This document shows positions 40,619 to 50,443 of a stretch of DNA of 64,000 bases, in pieces. Each line of letters begins with the position of its first letter. The first letter of the stretch is position 1. Under the pieces are notes generated by a model. The model saw only the letters and a list, made by a program, of their open reading frames with translations. It had not been told where the DNA came from and did not search any database. A program made the translations under genes and the position numbers. Origin of the DNA: Deferribacter abyssi (GTDB lineage Bacteria; Chrysiogenota; Deferribacteres; Deferribacterales; Deferribacteraceae); the NCBI RefSeq assembly GCF_049472655.1, contig NZ_JAQNCS010000006.1, positions 1 through 64,000 on the forward strand, read 5' to 3'.

Positions 40619-41548
40619 ATGGGAAAAGTTTATGCAATTTCTATAAGTGAGAAAAAAGGTACAAGAAAAAGTAATGTTGATAAAGTTCAGATTAAAAAGG
40701 GGCATGGAATAGTGGGAGATGCTCATGCAGGAGATTGGCACAGACAGGTGAGTTTTTTGGCTATAGAAAGTATTGAAAAAATGAGAAAGCTTGGTCTTGA
40801 TGTGAAAAGTGGTGATTTCGCTGAAAATATAACTACTCAAGGTGTAGAGCTCTGTAGGATGAAGGTTGGTGAGCGAATAATAATAAGTGGTGTAGAGTTT
40901 GTGATATCTCAGATAGGGAAAGTTTGTCATCATAGATGTGCGATTTATTATCAAGCTGGTGACTGCATTATGCCAAAAGAAGGAATATTTGCTGTTGTTA
41001 AGAATGATGGTGACATTCAAGTGGGTGATGAAATAGAGATTATGCCTAAAGATGGTTTTAGTGTTGCAATAATAACTTTGAGTGACAAGGGTAGCAAAGG
41101 GGAAAGGGAAGATATTACAGGTTTAAGAATTAAAGAATACTTGCAAGAGAAAATGAATATTTCATTTATCAGGTATGAGATGATACCCGATGAGAAGGTG
41201 ATGCTTGAAAATATGCTTGTAGATTTTTGTGATTTACAATGTTTTGACCTTGTTATAACAAACGGTTCAACAGGTATTTCTCCTAGGGATATAGCACCAA
41301 ATGTTACTAAGAAAGTTATTGATAATGAATTGCCTGGGTTTGGTGAAGCTATGAGAATGGCAAGTTTTCAAAAAACTTCACACGCTATTATTTCAAGGGC
41401 TCTTGCTGGTACAAGGAGAGATACTTTAATTTTAAATTTACCTGGTAGCCCAAAAGGGGCTATTGAAAACCTGGAAGTGGTAATAGATGCTATCCCTCAT
41501 ACAATCAAAAAGTTACAAGGGGACAAAGAGGATTGTGCAAGAAACTGA
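40619..41548 (+). CDS. MOSC domain-MogA fusion protein
   Basis: The 309-residue protein joins a MOSC domain (residues 1 to about 145, GIVGDAHAGDWHRQVSFLA and GDFAENITTQG, with C110 in KVCHHRCAIYY) to a MogA/MoaB-type molybdopterin adenylyltransferase domain (about 148-305). The latter has IITLSDKGSKGEREDITG, ITNGSTGISPRDIAP, and LPGSPKGAIENL. It probably adenylates molybdopterin and handles its sulfur or molybdenum loading. The fusion is known in other anaerobes. It leads an operon that continues into tmk with a 14-bp overlap. Confidence 0.88.
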   Translation: MGKVYAISISEKKGTRKSNVDKVQIKKGHGIVGDAHAGDWHRQVSFLAIESIEKMRKLGLDVKSGDFAENITTQGVELCRMKVGERIIISGVEFVISQIGKVCHHRCAIYYQAGDCIMPKEGIFAVVKNDGDIQVGDEIEIMPKDGFSVAIITLSDKGSKGEREDITGLRIKEYLQEKMNISFIRYEMIPDEKVMLENMLVDFCDLQCFDLVITNGSTGISPRDIAPNVTKKVIDNELPGFGEAMRMASFQKTSHAIISRALAGTRRDTLILNLPGSPKGAIENLEVVIDAIPHTIKKLQGDKEDCARN

Positions 41549-42182
41549 TTTAAAAAAAGGACTGTTTTTAGTTATTGATGGTATCGATGGATGTGGGAAG
41601 ACTACACAAACTCAGTTGGTTGTGGATTACTTAAAGTCTTTAGGTAAAAATGTATTGTTAACAAAAGAGCCTGGTGGAACGTCGATTGGTAAGGTTTTAA
41701 GAAATATCCTTCTTTCTACTGAATTTGAGATGACTTCTGAAACAGAGCTATTATTGTATAGTGCCGATAGGCTTGAACATCAAAAAATGGTTATTGGACC
41801 AAATATTTTAAATGGAAATATAGTTGTGTGTGATAGGTTCATATCATCAACTTATGCTTATCAAATATTTGGAAGAGGATTAAGTATTGATGTACTTAAA
41901 ATGTTAGAGAAAATTAGTGTCATGTGGTGGCCAGATATCACCTTTATTATTGATATTAAACCTGAAATTGCTTTAAATAGGGCTTTAGAGAGATTAAAGA
42001 TGGCTGGAAAAGTTGAGAAAGAGGGTAAATTCGAAAAATCTGGTATTGAATTTTATCGAAAAGTTAGAGAAGGTTTTTTATGGTATGCTAAGAATTTTAA
42101 AAATGTAGTTGTTATTGATGGTAACAAAAGTATTAATGATATATTTGAAAGTATCAAATACGAAATAAAGGCTAGGTTATAG
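41535..42182 (+). CDS. tmk: Thymidylate kinase
   Basis: This 215-residue kinase makes dTDP from dTMP and ATP. The P-loop is at 16-24 (GIDGCGKTT), followed by TKEPGGTSIGKVLR and the DR motif region VVCDRFISSTYAYQ. The GTG start at 41535 is chosen because GAGG stands just upstream and the length then fits the family. A frame open further upstream lies wholly inside the MOSC-MogA gene. It overlaps that gene by 14 bp and touches holB. Confidence 0.92.
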   Translation: MQETDLKKGLFLVIDGIDGCGKTTQTQLVVDYLKSLGKNVLLTKEPGGTSIGKVLRNILLSTEFEMTSETELLLYSADRLEHQKMVIGPNILNGNIVVCDRFISSTYAYQIFGRGLSIDVLKMLEKISVMWWPDITFIIDIKPEIALNRALERLKMAGKVEKEGKFEKSGIEFYRKVREGFLWYAKNFKNVVVIDGNKSINDIFESIKYEIKARL

Positions 42183-42977
42183 ATGTTGTTTGGACACAAT
42201 CACTTGAAAGAGTACTTTAAGGTTATAGCTGAAAACAATACATTTCATACTTCGTATATATTTTATGGCAATGAAGGAATAGGTAAAAGGTTATTTGCTC
42301 TTTATCTTGCAAAAAGTGTTCACTGTGAAAATGGAATATTTTTTGAGGATTGCGGTTGTAGAAGTTGTAAACAGATTGATAATAAAAGTCATCCTGATGT
42401 TGTGATTTTAGAAGAGGATGAGCTAAAGATTGATAATATTAGAGAAATTAATGAGAAAGCTTTTTTATCCTCTTTTACGGGAAAACGAAAATTTTTTATT
42501 TTGGACAATTTCCATAAAATAAAAAGAGAAGCTGCCAATGCTATGCTAAAAACTCTCGAAGAATCTCCTTTGGATACTACATTTATTTTGATAACACATA
42601 ATTATGAAATGGTAATTCCTACGATATTGTCTCGGAGTATCAAAATTATGTTCCATCCATTGAGTTCAAACGAGATGAGGCAGGTGTATAATGTTGTAAA
42701 AGATGAAGAAGAAACTTATAATATTGATTTTGAATATTTTGATCTTTTAGAGTTTATAAATCTTGTAAGCAAGATTAAAGAGAGAGATGAATTTAAGATA
42801 ATTTTAAAAAAAATTTATGAAGATTTCAAAAAATTATATTTTAAGAGTTTAAATGAAAAATATCTTTATTGTTCTGATTATCTGCTGGATATTTTGAAAA
42901 GTGTTGACTATAATATAAATCTTGATATAGCAAAAGGGTATTTAATTACAAAAATTATTGAGGTAGCAAGTGATTGA
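42183..42977 (+). CDS. holB: DNA polymerase III delta-prime subunit
   Basis: The 264-residue protein is the clamp-loader delta-prime subunit. It has a degenerate P-loop (YGNEGIGKRLFALYLAK near 29), a zinc-binding cysteine group (CENGIFFEDCGCRSCKQID) and the conserved KIKREAANAMLKTLEESP near 117, followed by ILSRSIKIMF. It is a little shorter than usual at the C-terminus. It begins directly after tmk and overlaps ricT by 8 bp, the tmk-holB-ricT-metG order being common in bacteria. Confidence 0.9.
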   Translation: MLFGHNHLKEYFKVIAENNTFHTSYIFYGNEGIGKRLFALYLAKSVHCENGIFFEDCGCRSCKQIDNKSHPDVVILEEDELKIDNIREINEKAFLSSFTGKRKFFILDNFHKIKREAANAMLKTLEESPLDTTFILITHNYEMVIPTILSRSIKIMFHPLSSNEMRQVYNVVKDEEETYNIDFEYFDLLEFINLVSKIKERDEFKIILKKIYEDFKKLYFKSLNEKYLYCSDYLLDILKSVDYNINLDIAKGYLITKIIEVASD

Positions 42978-43677
42978 GATAAATGCGATAGGTGTGGCTT
43001 TTAAAAGAGCTGGGAAAATTTATGATTTTTTAACTAATAATGTGGATGCAAAAAGGGGTGATTTTGTTGTTGTAGAATCGGAGAAAGGTGAAGATATAGC
43101 TACTGTTGTTATTCCTGATAGAAAAATTCAAATAGAAGATATATCTGTAATGAAGAAGGTTTTAAGAGCTGCCACTAGCGAGGATCTTGAACAGCTGGCA
43201 CAAAATAGAAGAGATGAAATAAAAGCGTTGGCTATATGTAAGAAATTTGTAAAAAAACATAAACATGATATGAAGCTTTTAAAAGCTGAATACACATTGG
43301 ATAGAAAGAAATTAACCTTTTATTTTACAGCTGATGGAAGGATAGATTTTAGAGAGCTTGTGAAAGATCTTGCAAGAGTTTTTAGAACTAGAATAGAAAT
43401 GCGACAGGTTGGTGTGAGGGATGCTACAAAAATATTAGGTGGAATTGGTGTTTGTGGCAGAGAGCTTTGTTGCGCATCCTTTTTAAGAACTTTTCAAAAT
43501 ATATCTATTAAGATGGCTAAAGATCAAAATCTTATTTTGAATCCGTCAAAGATTTCGGGTGTTTGTGGTAGATTAATGTGTTGTCTTATGTACGAAACAT
43601 ATGAAGATGATTTGATGGAAGGTGAATTTATAGAATTTCAAGATATTTTGGACGAACAAAGCGGAGGAAAAATATGA
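42970..43677 (+). CDS. PSP1/RicT-family protein
   Basis: The 235-residue protein belongs to the PSP1 family (RicT/YaaT in Bacillus, part of the Y-complex that stimulates RNA processing by RNase Y and binds iron-sulfur clusters). Conserved parts are RGDFVVVESEKGEDIATVV, a VRDATKILGGIGVCGRELCC segment with CC, and SKISGVCGRLMCCLMYE. The start is GTG at 42970, inside the end of holB. It overlaps metG in an ATGA junction. Confidence 0.88.
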   Translation: MIEINAIGVAFKRAGKIYDFLTNNVDAKRGDFVVVESEKGEDIATVVIPDRKIQIEDISVMKKVLRAATSEDLEQLAQNRRDEIKALAICKKFVKKHKHDMKLLKAEYTLDRKKLTFYFTADGRIDFRELVKDLARVFRTRIEMRQVGVRDATKILGGIGVCGRELCCASFLRTFQNISIKMAKDQNLILNPSKISGVCGRLMCCLMYETYEDDLMEGEFIEFQDILDEQSGGKI

Positions 43678-45596
43678 GTAAACAAACATTTTATGTTACA
43701 ACCCCTATTTACTATGTAAATGATGTTCCTCATATTGGGCATGCATATACAACTGTGGCGGCAGATGTTTTGGCTAGATACAAAAGAATGTGTGGTTATG
43801 ACGTTTTTTTTCTTACAGGTACAGATGAACATGGACAAAAGATCGAACAGGCTGCCTTAAAAAAAGGGATTACTCCTAAAGAACTAGCAGACTCTGTAGT
43901 GGAACGCTTTAAAAGCTTGTGGGTTAAGCTTAATATTTCAAATGATAAATTTATCAGAACCACTGATGAATCTCACAAGAAAGCTGTGCAGAAGATTTTT
44001 AAGAAAATGCAGGAAAACGGTGACATATATTTAGGTGAATATGAAGGTTGGTATTGTACACCTTGTGAGACTTACTGGACAGAGACTCAACTCCTTGATG
44101 GTAATAATTGTCCATCTTGTGGCAGAGAGACGCAAAAATTGAAAGAGCCAAGCTATTTTTTTAGGATGTCTAAATATCAAGATACTCTATTGAAATATAT
44201 TGAAGAAAATCCTGACTTTATACAGCCACCCTCAAGGAAAAATGAGATAGTATCTTTTATTAAGGAAGGACTGAAAGATTTATCTGTAAGTCGTGTATCA
44301 TTTAAATGGGGTATCCCTGTACCTGGCGATGATAAACATGTGATTTATGTATGGATAGATGCTCTTACTAATTATATTTCTGGAATTGGTTATGTTGATG
44401 AAAACGAGGAATTTAAAAAGTTTTGGCCAGCTGATGTTCATCTTGTAGGAAAGGATATTTTGAGATTTCATACTGTATATTGGCCTACAATGTTGATGAG
44501 TGCCGGCTTACCTTTACCTAAAAAGGTTTTTGCTCATGGTTGGTGGACAGTAGAAGGGCAAAAAATGAGCAAGTCTCTTGGTAATGCTATAGATCCAAAC
44601 TGGCTTGTGGATACTTTTGGTGTGGATGCTATTAGGTACTTTTTGTTGAGAGAGGTACCTTTTGGACTTGATGGAGATTTTTCATTTAAAGCTCTTATTC
44701 ATAGGATAAACGGTGATTTGGCAAATGATTTAGGTAATCTTTTGAATAGGACTCTTGGGATGGTAAAAAGATATTTCAAAGGTATTATTCCTGAATACAA
44801 GGTAGAAGATGAAACAGATATTGAGCTGTTTAAGAAAGTGGAAGAAGTATTTAATGAAGTAGATAAACACATTGATTCAATCGCATTTAATAAGGCTCTT
44901 ATGAGTATCTGGACACTTGTGGCAGAGTTAAACAAATATATTGATAAAAATGCACCATGGATGCTTGCAAAGGATGATAGTCAAAGAGATAGACTTGAAA
45001 CGGTATTATATGTAGTACTTGACGGGATTCGCATTTTGTCTCTACTGATTTATCCTTTTATGCCTAAAACTTCAGAAGAGATTAGAAATCAACTTAATAT
45101 TAAAATAGATATATTTAAAGAAAGTTTTGAAGATCTAAAGAAAGTGAAACTACTTAAATCTGGCAATAAAATAGGTGAGGTAAAGCAACTTTTTCCAAGA
45201 ATTGACGAGAAAGAATTCCTTGACAGGGTTACAGCTGAGAATAAGAAGAGTGAGCCAGAAAAGGTAGTGGAAGAGATAACGATTAATGATTTTTCAAAAG
45301 TGATAATTAAAGCAGGGAAGATACTTGAAGCAGAAAAAATTGGGAAATCTGAGAAATTATTAAAATTAAAAGTTGATTTAGGAAATGGTGATATCAGACA
45401 GATTGTGGCAGGTGTGGCAAAAAGTTATGAGCCAGGTGCACTTGTGGGTAAGACGGTTGCTGTTGTTTCCAATTTAAAGCCTGCAAAGCTTATGGGAGTG
45501 AAATCAGAAGGTATGATACTTGCTGCTTGGGTTGGTGATAAACATGTGGTGGTTGAGTTGGCTGATGAGGTACCTGCTGGGAGTGTAATTAAATGA
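43674..45596 (+). CDS. metG: Methionyl-tRNA synthetase
   Basis: The 640-residue enzyme charges tRNA-Met. Class I signatures are PHIGHAYT at 19-26 and KMSKSLGN near 297-304. A single zinc knuckle with CTPCETYW and NCPSCGRE is in the connective domain. A C-terminal EMAP-II-like tRNA-binding domain (about 535-640, ending ELADEVPAGSVIK) gives the dimeric long form. Junctions with ricT and tatD are both ATGA overlaps. Confidence 0.96.
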   Translation: MSKQTFYVTTPIYYVNDVPHIGHAYTTVAADVLARYKRMCGYDVFFLTGTDEHGQKIEQAALKKGITPKELADSVVERFKSLWVKLNISNDKFIRTTDESHKKAVQKIFKKMQENGDIYLGEYEGWYCTPCETYWTETQLLDGNNCPSCGRETQKLKEPSYFFRMSKYQDTLLKYIEENPDFIQPPSRKNEIVSFIKEGLKDLSVSRVSFKWGIPVPGDDKHVIYVWIDALTNYISGIGYVDENEEFKKFWPADVHLVGKDILRFHTVYWPTMLMSAGLPLPKKVFAHGWWTVEGQKMSKSLGNAIDPNWLVDTFGVDAIRYFLLREVPFGLDGDFSFKALIHRINGDLANDLGNLLNRTLGMVKRYFKGIIPEYKVEDETDIELFKKVEEVFNEVDKHIDSIAFNKALMSIWTLVAELNKYIDKNAPWMLAKDDSQRDRLETVLYVVLDGIRILSLLIYPFMPKTSEEIRNQLNIKIDIFKESFEDLKKVKLLKSGNKIGEVKQLFPRIDEKEFLDRVTAENKKSEPEKVVEEITINDFSKVIIKAGKILEAEKIGKSEKLLKLKVDLGNGDIRQIVAGVAKSYEPGALVGKTVAVVSNLKPAKLMGVKSEGMILAAWVGDKHVVVELADEVPAGSVIK

Positions 45597-46420
45597 TTGA
45601 TTTGGAAACATCAATTGAGCAGTTAAAAAAAGAGAAGCTGTATTTTACAGATACTCATGCTCATATCCATTTTGAACCGTTGAGTTCAAAACTTGATAAA
45701 GTTATTGAAAATTGTAAAAGAAACTGTATTGGTAGAATAATAAATATTGGTATTAACCTCAATGATTCAAAAAGAGCTTTGACTGTTGCAAAGAAATATC
45801 CTTTTATTTATGCTGCTGTGGGTGTGCATCCTCATGATTCTGCAGATTTTAGAATAGAAGATCTTGGATATTTTGAGGAGCTTATTCAAGATGAGAAAGT
45901 TTTGGCAATAGGCGAAATAGGACTTGATTATTATAGAAACTATGCTCCTGCTGATATTCAAAAAAATGTTTATAGGATATTTCTTGATTTTGCATTATCT
46001 CTTGATAAACCAGTTATTATACATAACAGAGAGTCAAGTGAAGATATTGTAAAGATTTTGAATGAAATGAATAATAATGGAAAATTAAAAGGGATTATCC
46101 ATTGTTTTAATGGAGATAGAACTATTTTAAAATGGGCATTGGACAATGGATTTCTTATATCGTTTGCTGGTTCTGTGACATATAAAAGTGCAGTTGAAAT
46201 AAGGATTGCAGCTAAAGATATACCTCTTACCAGTGTTTTGGTGGAAACAGATTCACCGTATTTAGCCCCTGTACCAAAAAGAGGTAAAACAAATGAGCCA
46301 TCATATACTATATACACTGCAAAATTTTTAGCAGAATTGTATGGGATTACGCTTAATGAGCTGGCAAAAATTACTGAAAATAATATTTCAAGGTTGTTTG
46401 GAAGGTTAAATGCCTTGTAA
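45593..46420 (+). CDS. TatD-family metal-dependent deoxyribonuclease
   Basis: The 275-residue TIM-barrel hydrolase has the TatD motifs TDTHAHIHF near 19, AVGVHPHDS near 76, IGEIGLDYYRNYAP near 100, VIIHNRES, IIHCFNG and ETDSPYLAPVPKRGK near 208. It probably acts as a DNase or RNase in quality control and repair. It overlaps metG by 4 bp and the response-regulator gene by 11 bp. Confidence 0.92.
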   Translation: MIDLETSIEQLKKEKLYFTDTHAHIHFEPLSSKLDKVIENCKRNCIGRIINIGINLNDSKRALTVAKKYPFIYAAVGVHPHDSADFRIEDLGYFEELIQDEKVLAIGEIGLDYYRNYAPADIQKNVYRIFLDFALSLDKPVIIHNRESSEDIVKILNEMNNNGKLKGIIHCFNGDRTILKWALDNGFLISFAGSVTYKSAVEIRIAAKDIPLTSVLVETDSPYLAPVPKRGKTNEPSYTIYTAKFLAELYGITLNELAKITENNISRLFGRLNAL

Positions 46421-46772
46421 GGTATTACTTGTTGAGGATGATCTTAATACTTTGCATGGGTTAAAGACTTTTCTTGAGAATGAAGGTTTCTGTGTAGATA
46501 TTGCGGATAATGGAAAAGATGCGTATATCTTGCTACAAGATGGTGATTACTCTGTAGTAATTACAGATATTAATATGCCTTTTATGGATGGTCTAAATTT
46601 TCTCAGTAAGATAAGAAAGTTGAATGAAGATATGTTGGTGATTGTAATTACTGCGTATAGTAATATAGAAAATATGGTTATAGCATTTGATTTAGGAGCT
46701 GTAGAATTTATTGAAAAACCTTTTGATCCTGATGATTTGTTAAGATGTATTAAAAAGGTTTTGTCAATTTAA
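46410..46772 (+). CDS. Single-domain response regulator
   Basis: The 120-residue protein is a CheY-like receiver without an output domain. Key residues are D10/D11 (VEDD), phosphorylated D53 (VITDINMP), T81 (VITAYS) and K103 (EKPFDP). It overlaps tatD by 11 bp, so it is expressed with the metG operon, and no histidine kinase gene is near. The family signals by protein contact; the partner is unknown. Confidence 0.88.
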   Translation: MPCKVLLVEDDLNTLHGLKTFLENEGFCVDIADNGKDAYILLQDGDYSVVITDINMPFMDGLNFLSKIRKLNEDMLVIVITAYSNIENMVIAFDLGAVEFIEKPFDPDDLLRCIKKVLSI

Positions 46773-46884
46773 GGCGTTATAATCGTAAAGGTTTCTGCAA
46801 ATTCATGATTGTATCATCTTATGAGTTTTTATCATGATGTGTATAGATTGTAATGTCTCTCAAATTGTAATTTGCTAGTGAAAA

Positions 46885-48477
46885 TTAATTTGGGATTTTT
46901 ATATATGTACCAGGAATTAAAAGTGTAGTTTTCAATTTGTTTGTTATTTTTATTTTTTCTACTGAGGTGTTAAACTTATTTGCAATACTCCATAGTGTAT
47001 CACCTTTTCTAATAAGGTATTTTCTACTTTTTGTAAGGGTATATCTTTTATATCTTTTCTTTTTGTAGTTATATTTTTTTGAGACAATAATGGGATCACC
47101 TGGTCTAATAAGCCTTGGATTAATTCCTTTATTGAGTTTTATGAGTTCATAAACGGATAATCCATATTTATGTGCTATGTTATATAGAGTATCACCTTTT
47201 CTGACTATGTAGATTCTTGGTGTTACTGCGTTGATATCATTTGCAAAATTTTGCATTGCGAGAGATTTTGCATATTTTTTTAAAGGAATAAAAATAGGAC
47301 CCGAAAAGAGTATAAAATCATACCGTAAATTGTTTAACTTTTTAATAGATGCAACAGAAACTCTGAATTTTCTTGCGATTTTATAAAGTTTTTCTTTTTT
47401 CTTTGCATAGTAGATTTTTACCTGTAATAGTTCTTCTGGTGACAACTCAGCTATTTTTTTCTCTAAAAACATTTTTGTTCCATAAGGTATTCGTAGTTCA
47501 AAATTATCATTTGGGGGGGTAATTGGTTTTTTTAAGGACGGATTAAGTTCTTTGAGTTTTTTGAAATCAGTGTTGAGCAAATCAGCTATTACGTATAAAT
47601 TCACTGGTTGGTTGAGTTTGATTTTATCAAAGATTAATGGATCAGTTTGTGGGGGTTCAAAACCATATTCTAGGTAATTTTTATAAATTATAGTTAAGGC
47701 GATAAATTTTGGGACATAATCTTTAGTTTCTTGCTTTAAAAATCTATATTTAGATATTTTAAAAAAGTTTTTAGTTTTGTATCTTTGTGTTGCTTTTAAT
47801 ACTTTATAAAAACCACCATTATAAGCTGCAATGGCTAAGTACCAGTCATTAAAGTATTTATGTAAATATTTTAAGTATTTTGCAGCTGCAATAGTAGCCT
47901 TTTCAAAATCCCGTCTTTCATCTACCCAGAAGTTGTTTTTTAAACCATAAATTTTCCCTGTGGATTCCATAAATTGCCACATTCCACCAGCCCCGGCCCA
48001 GGAATAAGCATATACATCAAAACCACTTTCAGCAAAAGGTAAACAAGCAAGATCTGTGGGCAGGTCCATTCTTCTAAAAATATCTTTTACAATGTAGATA
48101 TACTTATTTGCATTGTTTAACCACCTTTGAAAGGTGATAGGATAAAGTTTTGTGTACCGTTTTATGAAATATTTAACCCTTGCATTAACCACAATTGGAA
48201 TGTCGTAATCTTTTTGGTTGAAAGTTTCTGAAGTTAAATTAAGGGTTAACGATTTATCGAAAAGTAAGGAGGTTTCAAAGTTGGTATTGGGTGAGAAAAG
48301 TTTAAATTCATCATTTTTTAGTGGCGATACAATAGGTTTTTTTACTATTTCAACTTTTTTTACAGGAGGATTGCTTTGAATATTGTGAATATTTTGTTTT
48401 GTTTGCGTTTTTAAATCAATAAGTGAACATGAAATGAATAAAAGAGATAAAAAAAACAATAACAATAGCTTTTTCAT
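46885..48477 (-). CDS. mltD: Membrane-bound lytic transglycosylase, MltD type with three LysM repeats
   Basis: The 530-residue lipoprotein cuts peptidoglycan glycan strands. The signal MKKLLLLFFLSLLFISC has the acylated cysteine at 17. The SLT domain (about 95-260) has the catalytic glutamate in LPFAESGF (about 150), then SWAGAGGMWQFMESTG and IAAYNGG. Three LysM domains follow, near 355-405, 428-475 and 485-530 (YIVRKGDTLYNIAHKYGLS, YLIRKGDTLWSIANKFN). The first LysM is degenerate. An ATG three codons earlier (48486) is possible; neither start has a clear ribosome site. Confidence 0.9.
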   Translation of the reverse strand: MKKLLLLFFLSLLFISCSLIDLKTQTKQNIHNIQSNPPVKKVEIVKKPIVSPLKNDEFKLFSPNTNFETSLLFDKSLTLNLTSETFNQKDYDIPIVVNARVKYFIKRYTKLYPITFQRWLNNANKYIYIVKDIFRRMDLPTDLACLPFAESGFDVYAYSWAGAGGMWQFMESTGKIYGLKNNFWVDERRDFEKATIAAAKYLKYLHKYFNDWYLAIAAYNGGFYKVLKATQRYKTKNFFKISKYRFLKQETKDYVPKFIALTIIYKNYLEYGFEPPQTDPLIFDKIKLNQPVNLYVIADLLNTDFKKLKELNPSLKKPITPPNDNFELRIPYGTKMFLEKKIAELSPEELLQVKIYYAKKKEKLYKIARKFRVSVASIKKLNNLRYDFILFSGPIFIPLKKYAKSLAMQNFANDINAVTPRIYIVRKGDTLYNIAHKYGLSVYELIKLNKGINPRLIRPGDPIIVSKKYNYKKKRYKRYTLTKSRKYLIRKGDTLWSIANKFNTSVEKIKITNKLKTTLLIPGTYIKIPN

Positions 48478-48492
48478 GGTGGGCATAGTAAA

Positions 48493-49284
48493 CTAAATGT
48501 TCTTTTCTTTCAATCTTTTTTTGGATAAACCTGAAGCTACAATATTTTCTTTTTTATTAATTGTTTGAATAATTTTTAGTTTTTCTTCATGATTAAAATG
48601 TGTTTTGTATTTACTATAAAATTTTAGTAAGGCAAGTAATCTGTAATATTCTATATTTTTAACACAATGGCTGAGATGGTCATTTAAAAAAAATCTTTTT
48701 ATAATGGTTTTTAGGTTTAAAAATCCTATTTGGTAAAATAGTGCAACTCGTAGCCAAAGATCATAATCTTCCGCAATAGGTAATGATTCGTTAAAAATTC
48801 CTGCCTTGTTAAAAACTTCTTTTTTTGCGATGAAACTTGAAGGGCTGATTCTACAATGGTCAAGTATTTTTGTTAAAATTTTTCCTCCAAACTTTTTATG
48901 CTTTTTACCCTGATTGATAAATACACCATTTTTGTACCAGAATTCATCAGTGTGGCATACATTAAAGTTGTTTTGTTTCATAAAACTTATTTGTCTTTCA
49001 AGTTTGAAAGGTAGCCAAATATCGTCAGAGTCCAAAAAAGCTATGTATTCACCTTTTGCGAGTCGTATTCCTACATTTCTTGCTGCACTGACACCTTTGT
49101 TATTTTCAAAGCGAACGTATTTTACTAAATTTCTATAAGGTTTTATCGCTATGGCAATGTCTACACTGGAACCGTCATCAACTATAATGATTTCAACATT
49201 TTTAAATGTCTGACAAAGAACAGATTCTATTGCATCTTTTAAGACAGTAATACGATTATATACTGGTATAATTACTGATACCAT
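48493..49284 (-). CDS. GT2-family glycosyltransferase
   Basis: This 263-residue GT-A-fold enzyme begins MVSVIIPVYNRITVLKDAIE, with VDDGSS near 39 and the metal-binding LDSDDIWLP near 90. The later SPSSFIAKKEVFNKAGIF and AEDYDLWLR segments fit GT2 transferases of lipopolysaccharide or capsule synthesis. It is 15 bp upstream of mltD on the same strand. A GTG two codons earlier (49290) is also possible. Donor and acceptor cannot be predicted. Confidence 0.85.
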   Translation of the reverse strand: MVSVIIPVYNRITVLKDAIESVLCQTFKNVEIIIVDDGSSVDIAIAIKPYRNLVKYVRFENNKGVSAARNVGIRLAKGEYIAFLDSDDIWLPFKLERQISFMKQNNFNVCHTDEFWYKNGVFINQGKKHKKFGGKILTKILDHCRISPSSFIAKKEVFNKAGIFNESLPIAEDYDLWLRVALFYQIGFLNLKTIIKRFFLNDHLSHCVKNIEYYRLLALLKFYSKYKTHFNHEEKLKIIQTINKKENIVASGLSKKRLKEKNI

Positions 49285-49322
49285 TGTCACTAAACCAACG
49301 TTCGAAAATATCTAAAAAATAA

Positions 49323-49778
49323 TCAATCTACATTTCTTAGGTTATCCATAATTGTGGAAAAGACTAGTATTGTGTTGGTTTGCCTAACACCTGTAATATT
49401 TCTTATTTTTTTTATTAACTGAGAAAGAGTTTCAGTATTTTTTGTAACAACTTTTAAAATCATTGTAAAATCACCTGTTACATGATGACATTCTATGATA
49501 TCTTCGTCAAAATTCGCTAGTGTTACTTCGAAGTCTTCTATATGTTGAGCGTTATCGATGGAGATTCCTATAAAAGCTAATATATCATATCCTAATTTTT
49601 TATAGTCAATTTTGGTGGTGTACTGTTTTATGATACCTTCTTTTTCAAGTTTCTTTATCCTTTCAATAACTGAAGGTGGCTTCATTCCCACAGCTTTTGA
49701 TATGTCTGCATAAGAAGTTCTTCCGTCTTTAATTAGAATATTTATTATTTGCTTGTCAACTTCGTCTATAAATTTCAT
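49323..49778 (-). CDS. Lrp/AsnC-family transcriptional regulator
   Basis: The 151-residue protein has an N-terminal helix-turn-helix (DGRTSYADISKAVGMKPPSV, about 18-37) and a C-terminal RAM ligand-binding domain (DILAFIGISIDNAQ, HHVTGDFTMILKVV). The start at 49778 follows GGAGG. The upstream end of the frame overlaps the end of nth, so the two are co-transcribed. The effector is probably an amino acid; targets are unknown. Confidence 0.9.
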   Translation of the reverse strand: MKFIDEVDKQIINILIKDGRTSYADISKAVGMKPPSVIERIKKLEKEGIIKQYTTKIDYKKLGYDILAFIGISIDNAQHIEDFEVTLANFDEDIIECHHVTGDFTMILKVVTKNTETLSQLIKKIRNITGVRQTNTILVFSTIMDNLRNVD

Positions 49779-49780
49779 TT

Positions 49781-50443
49781 TTACCTCCATTTTTCTACGG
49801 ATATTCTATCACACAATTTGTATAGTTTGCAAGTTGAACACTTTGGAGAAATTGGGGTGCATATCTTCTGACCAAAGCTTACCAGCATTTCGTTCCATTT
49901 TTTCCAGTAACTCTTTGGCAAAATTTTACGTAATTCCATTTCTGTTTTTTCTGGTGTATTTGTTTTAACTAGACCAAGTCTATTACAAATTCTATGAACA
50001 TGTGTATCTACACAAATGCCATATTTGTTGAACCCTTCTACAAGAACAAGATTTGCAGTTTTTCTACCTACCCCTTTTAATTTTAAAAGTTCATCTAAAG
50101 TATTAGGTACACGGCCACCATATTTATTTACGATAGTTTTTGAAATTTCCTTTATAGTTATTGCCTTTTTTTTGTAGAATCCTGCGGGATATATTAAAGA
50201 TGCAATTTTTGCTTCTTCAAGTTTGTACAATTTCTGTGGGGAATCTGCAACAGAAAAGAGCCTCTTGGAGGCAGCAATAGTAACATCATCTTTGGTTCTT
50301 AATGAAATTAGGCAACTGATCAGCACCTTAAAAGGATCATTTTTTGTCTCTTTAGATATTTTAGTTACAGAGGGTTCAGATAAGGTTTTATAGATATCTT
50401 TAAGTGTCTGATAAATTTTGTCTACTTTGTCAGTAGTTTTCAA
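49781..50443 (-). CDS. nth: Endonuclease III
   Basis: The 220-residue DNA glycosylase/AP lyase removes oxidised pyrimidines. It has the helix-hairpin-helix LKGVGRKTANLVL with the catalytic lysine (GRKTA), the catalytic aspartate in VDTHVHRICNRLGLV, and the C-terminal 4Fe-4S ligands CTPISPKCSTCKLYKLC (C-x6-7-C-x2-C-x5-C as usual). It overlaps the small gene upstream by 14 bp and is nearly contiguous with the Lrp-type gene. Confidence 0.94.
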   Translation of the reverse strand: MKTTDKVDKIYQTLKDIYKTLSEPSVTKISKETKNDPFKVLISCLISLRTKDDVTIAASKRLFSVADSPQKLYKLEEAKIASLIYPAGFYKKKAITIKEISKTIVNKYGGRVPNTLDELLKLKGVGRKTANLVLVEGFNKYGICVDTHVHRICNRLGLVKTNTPEKTEMELRKILPKSYWKKWNEMLVSFGQKICTPISPKCSTCKLYKLCDRISVEKWR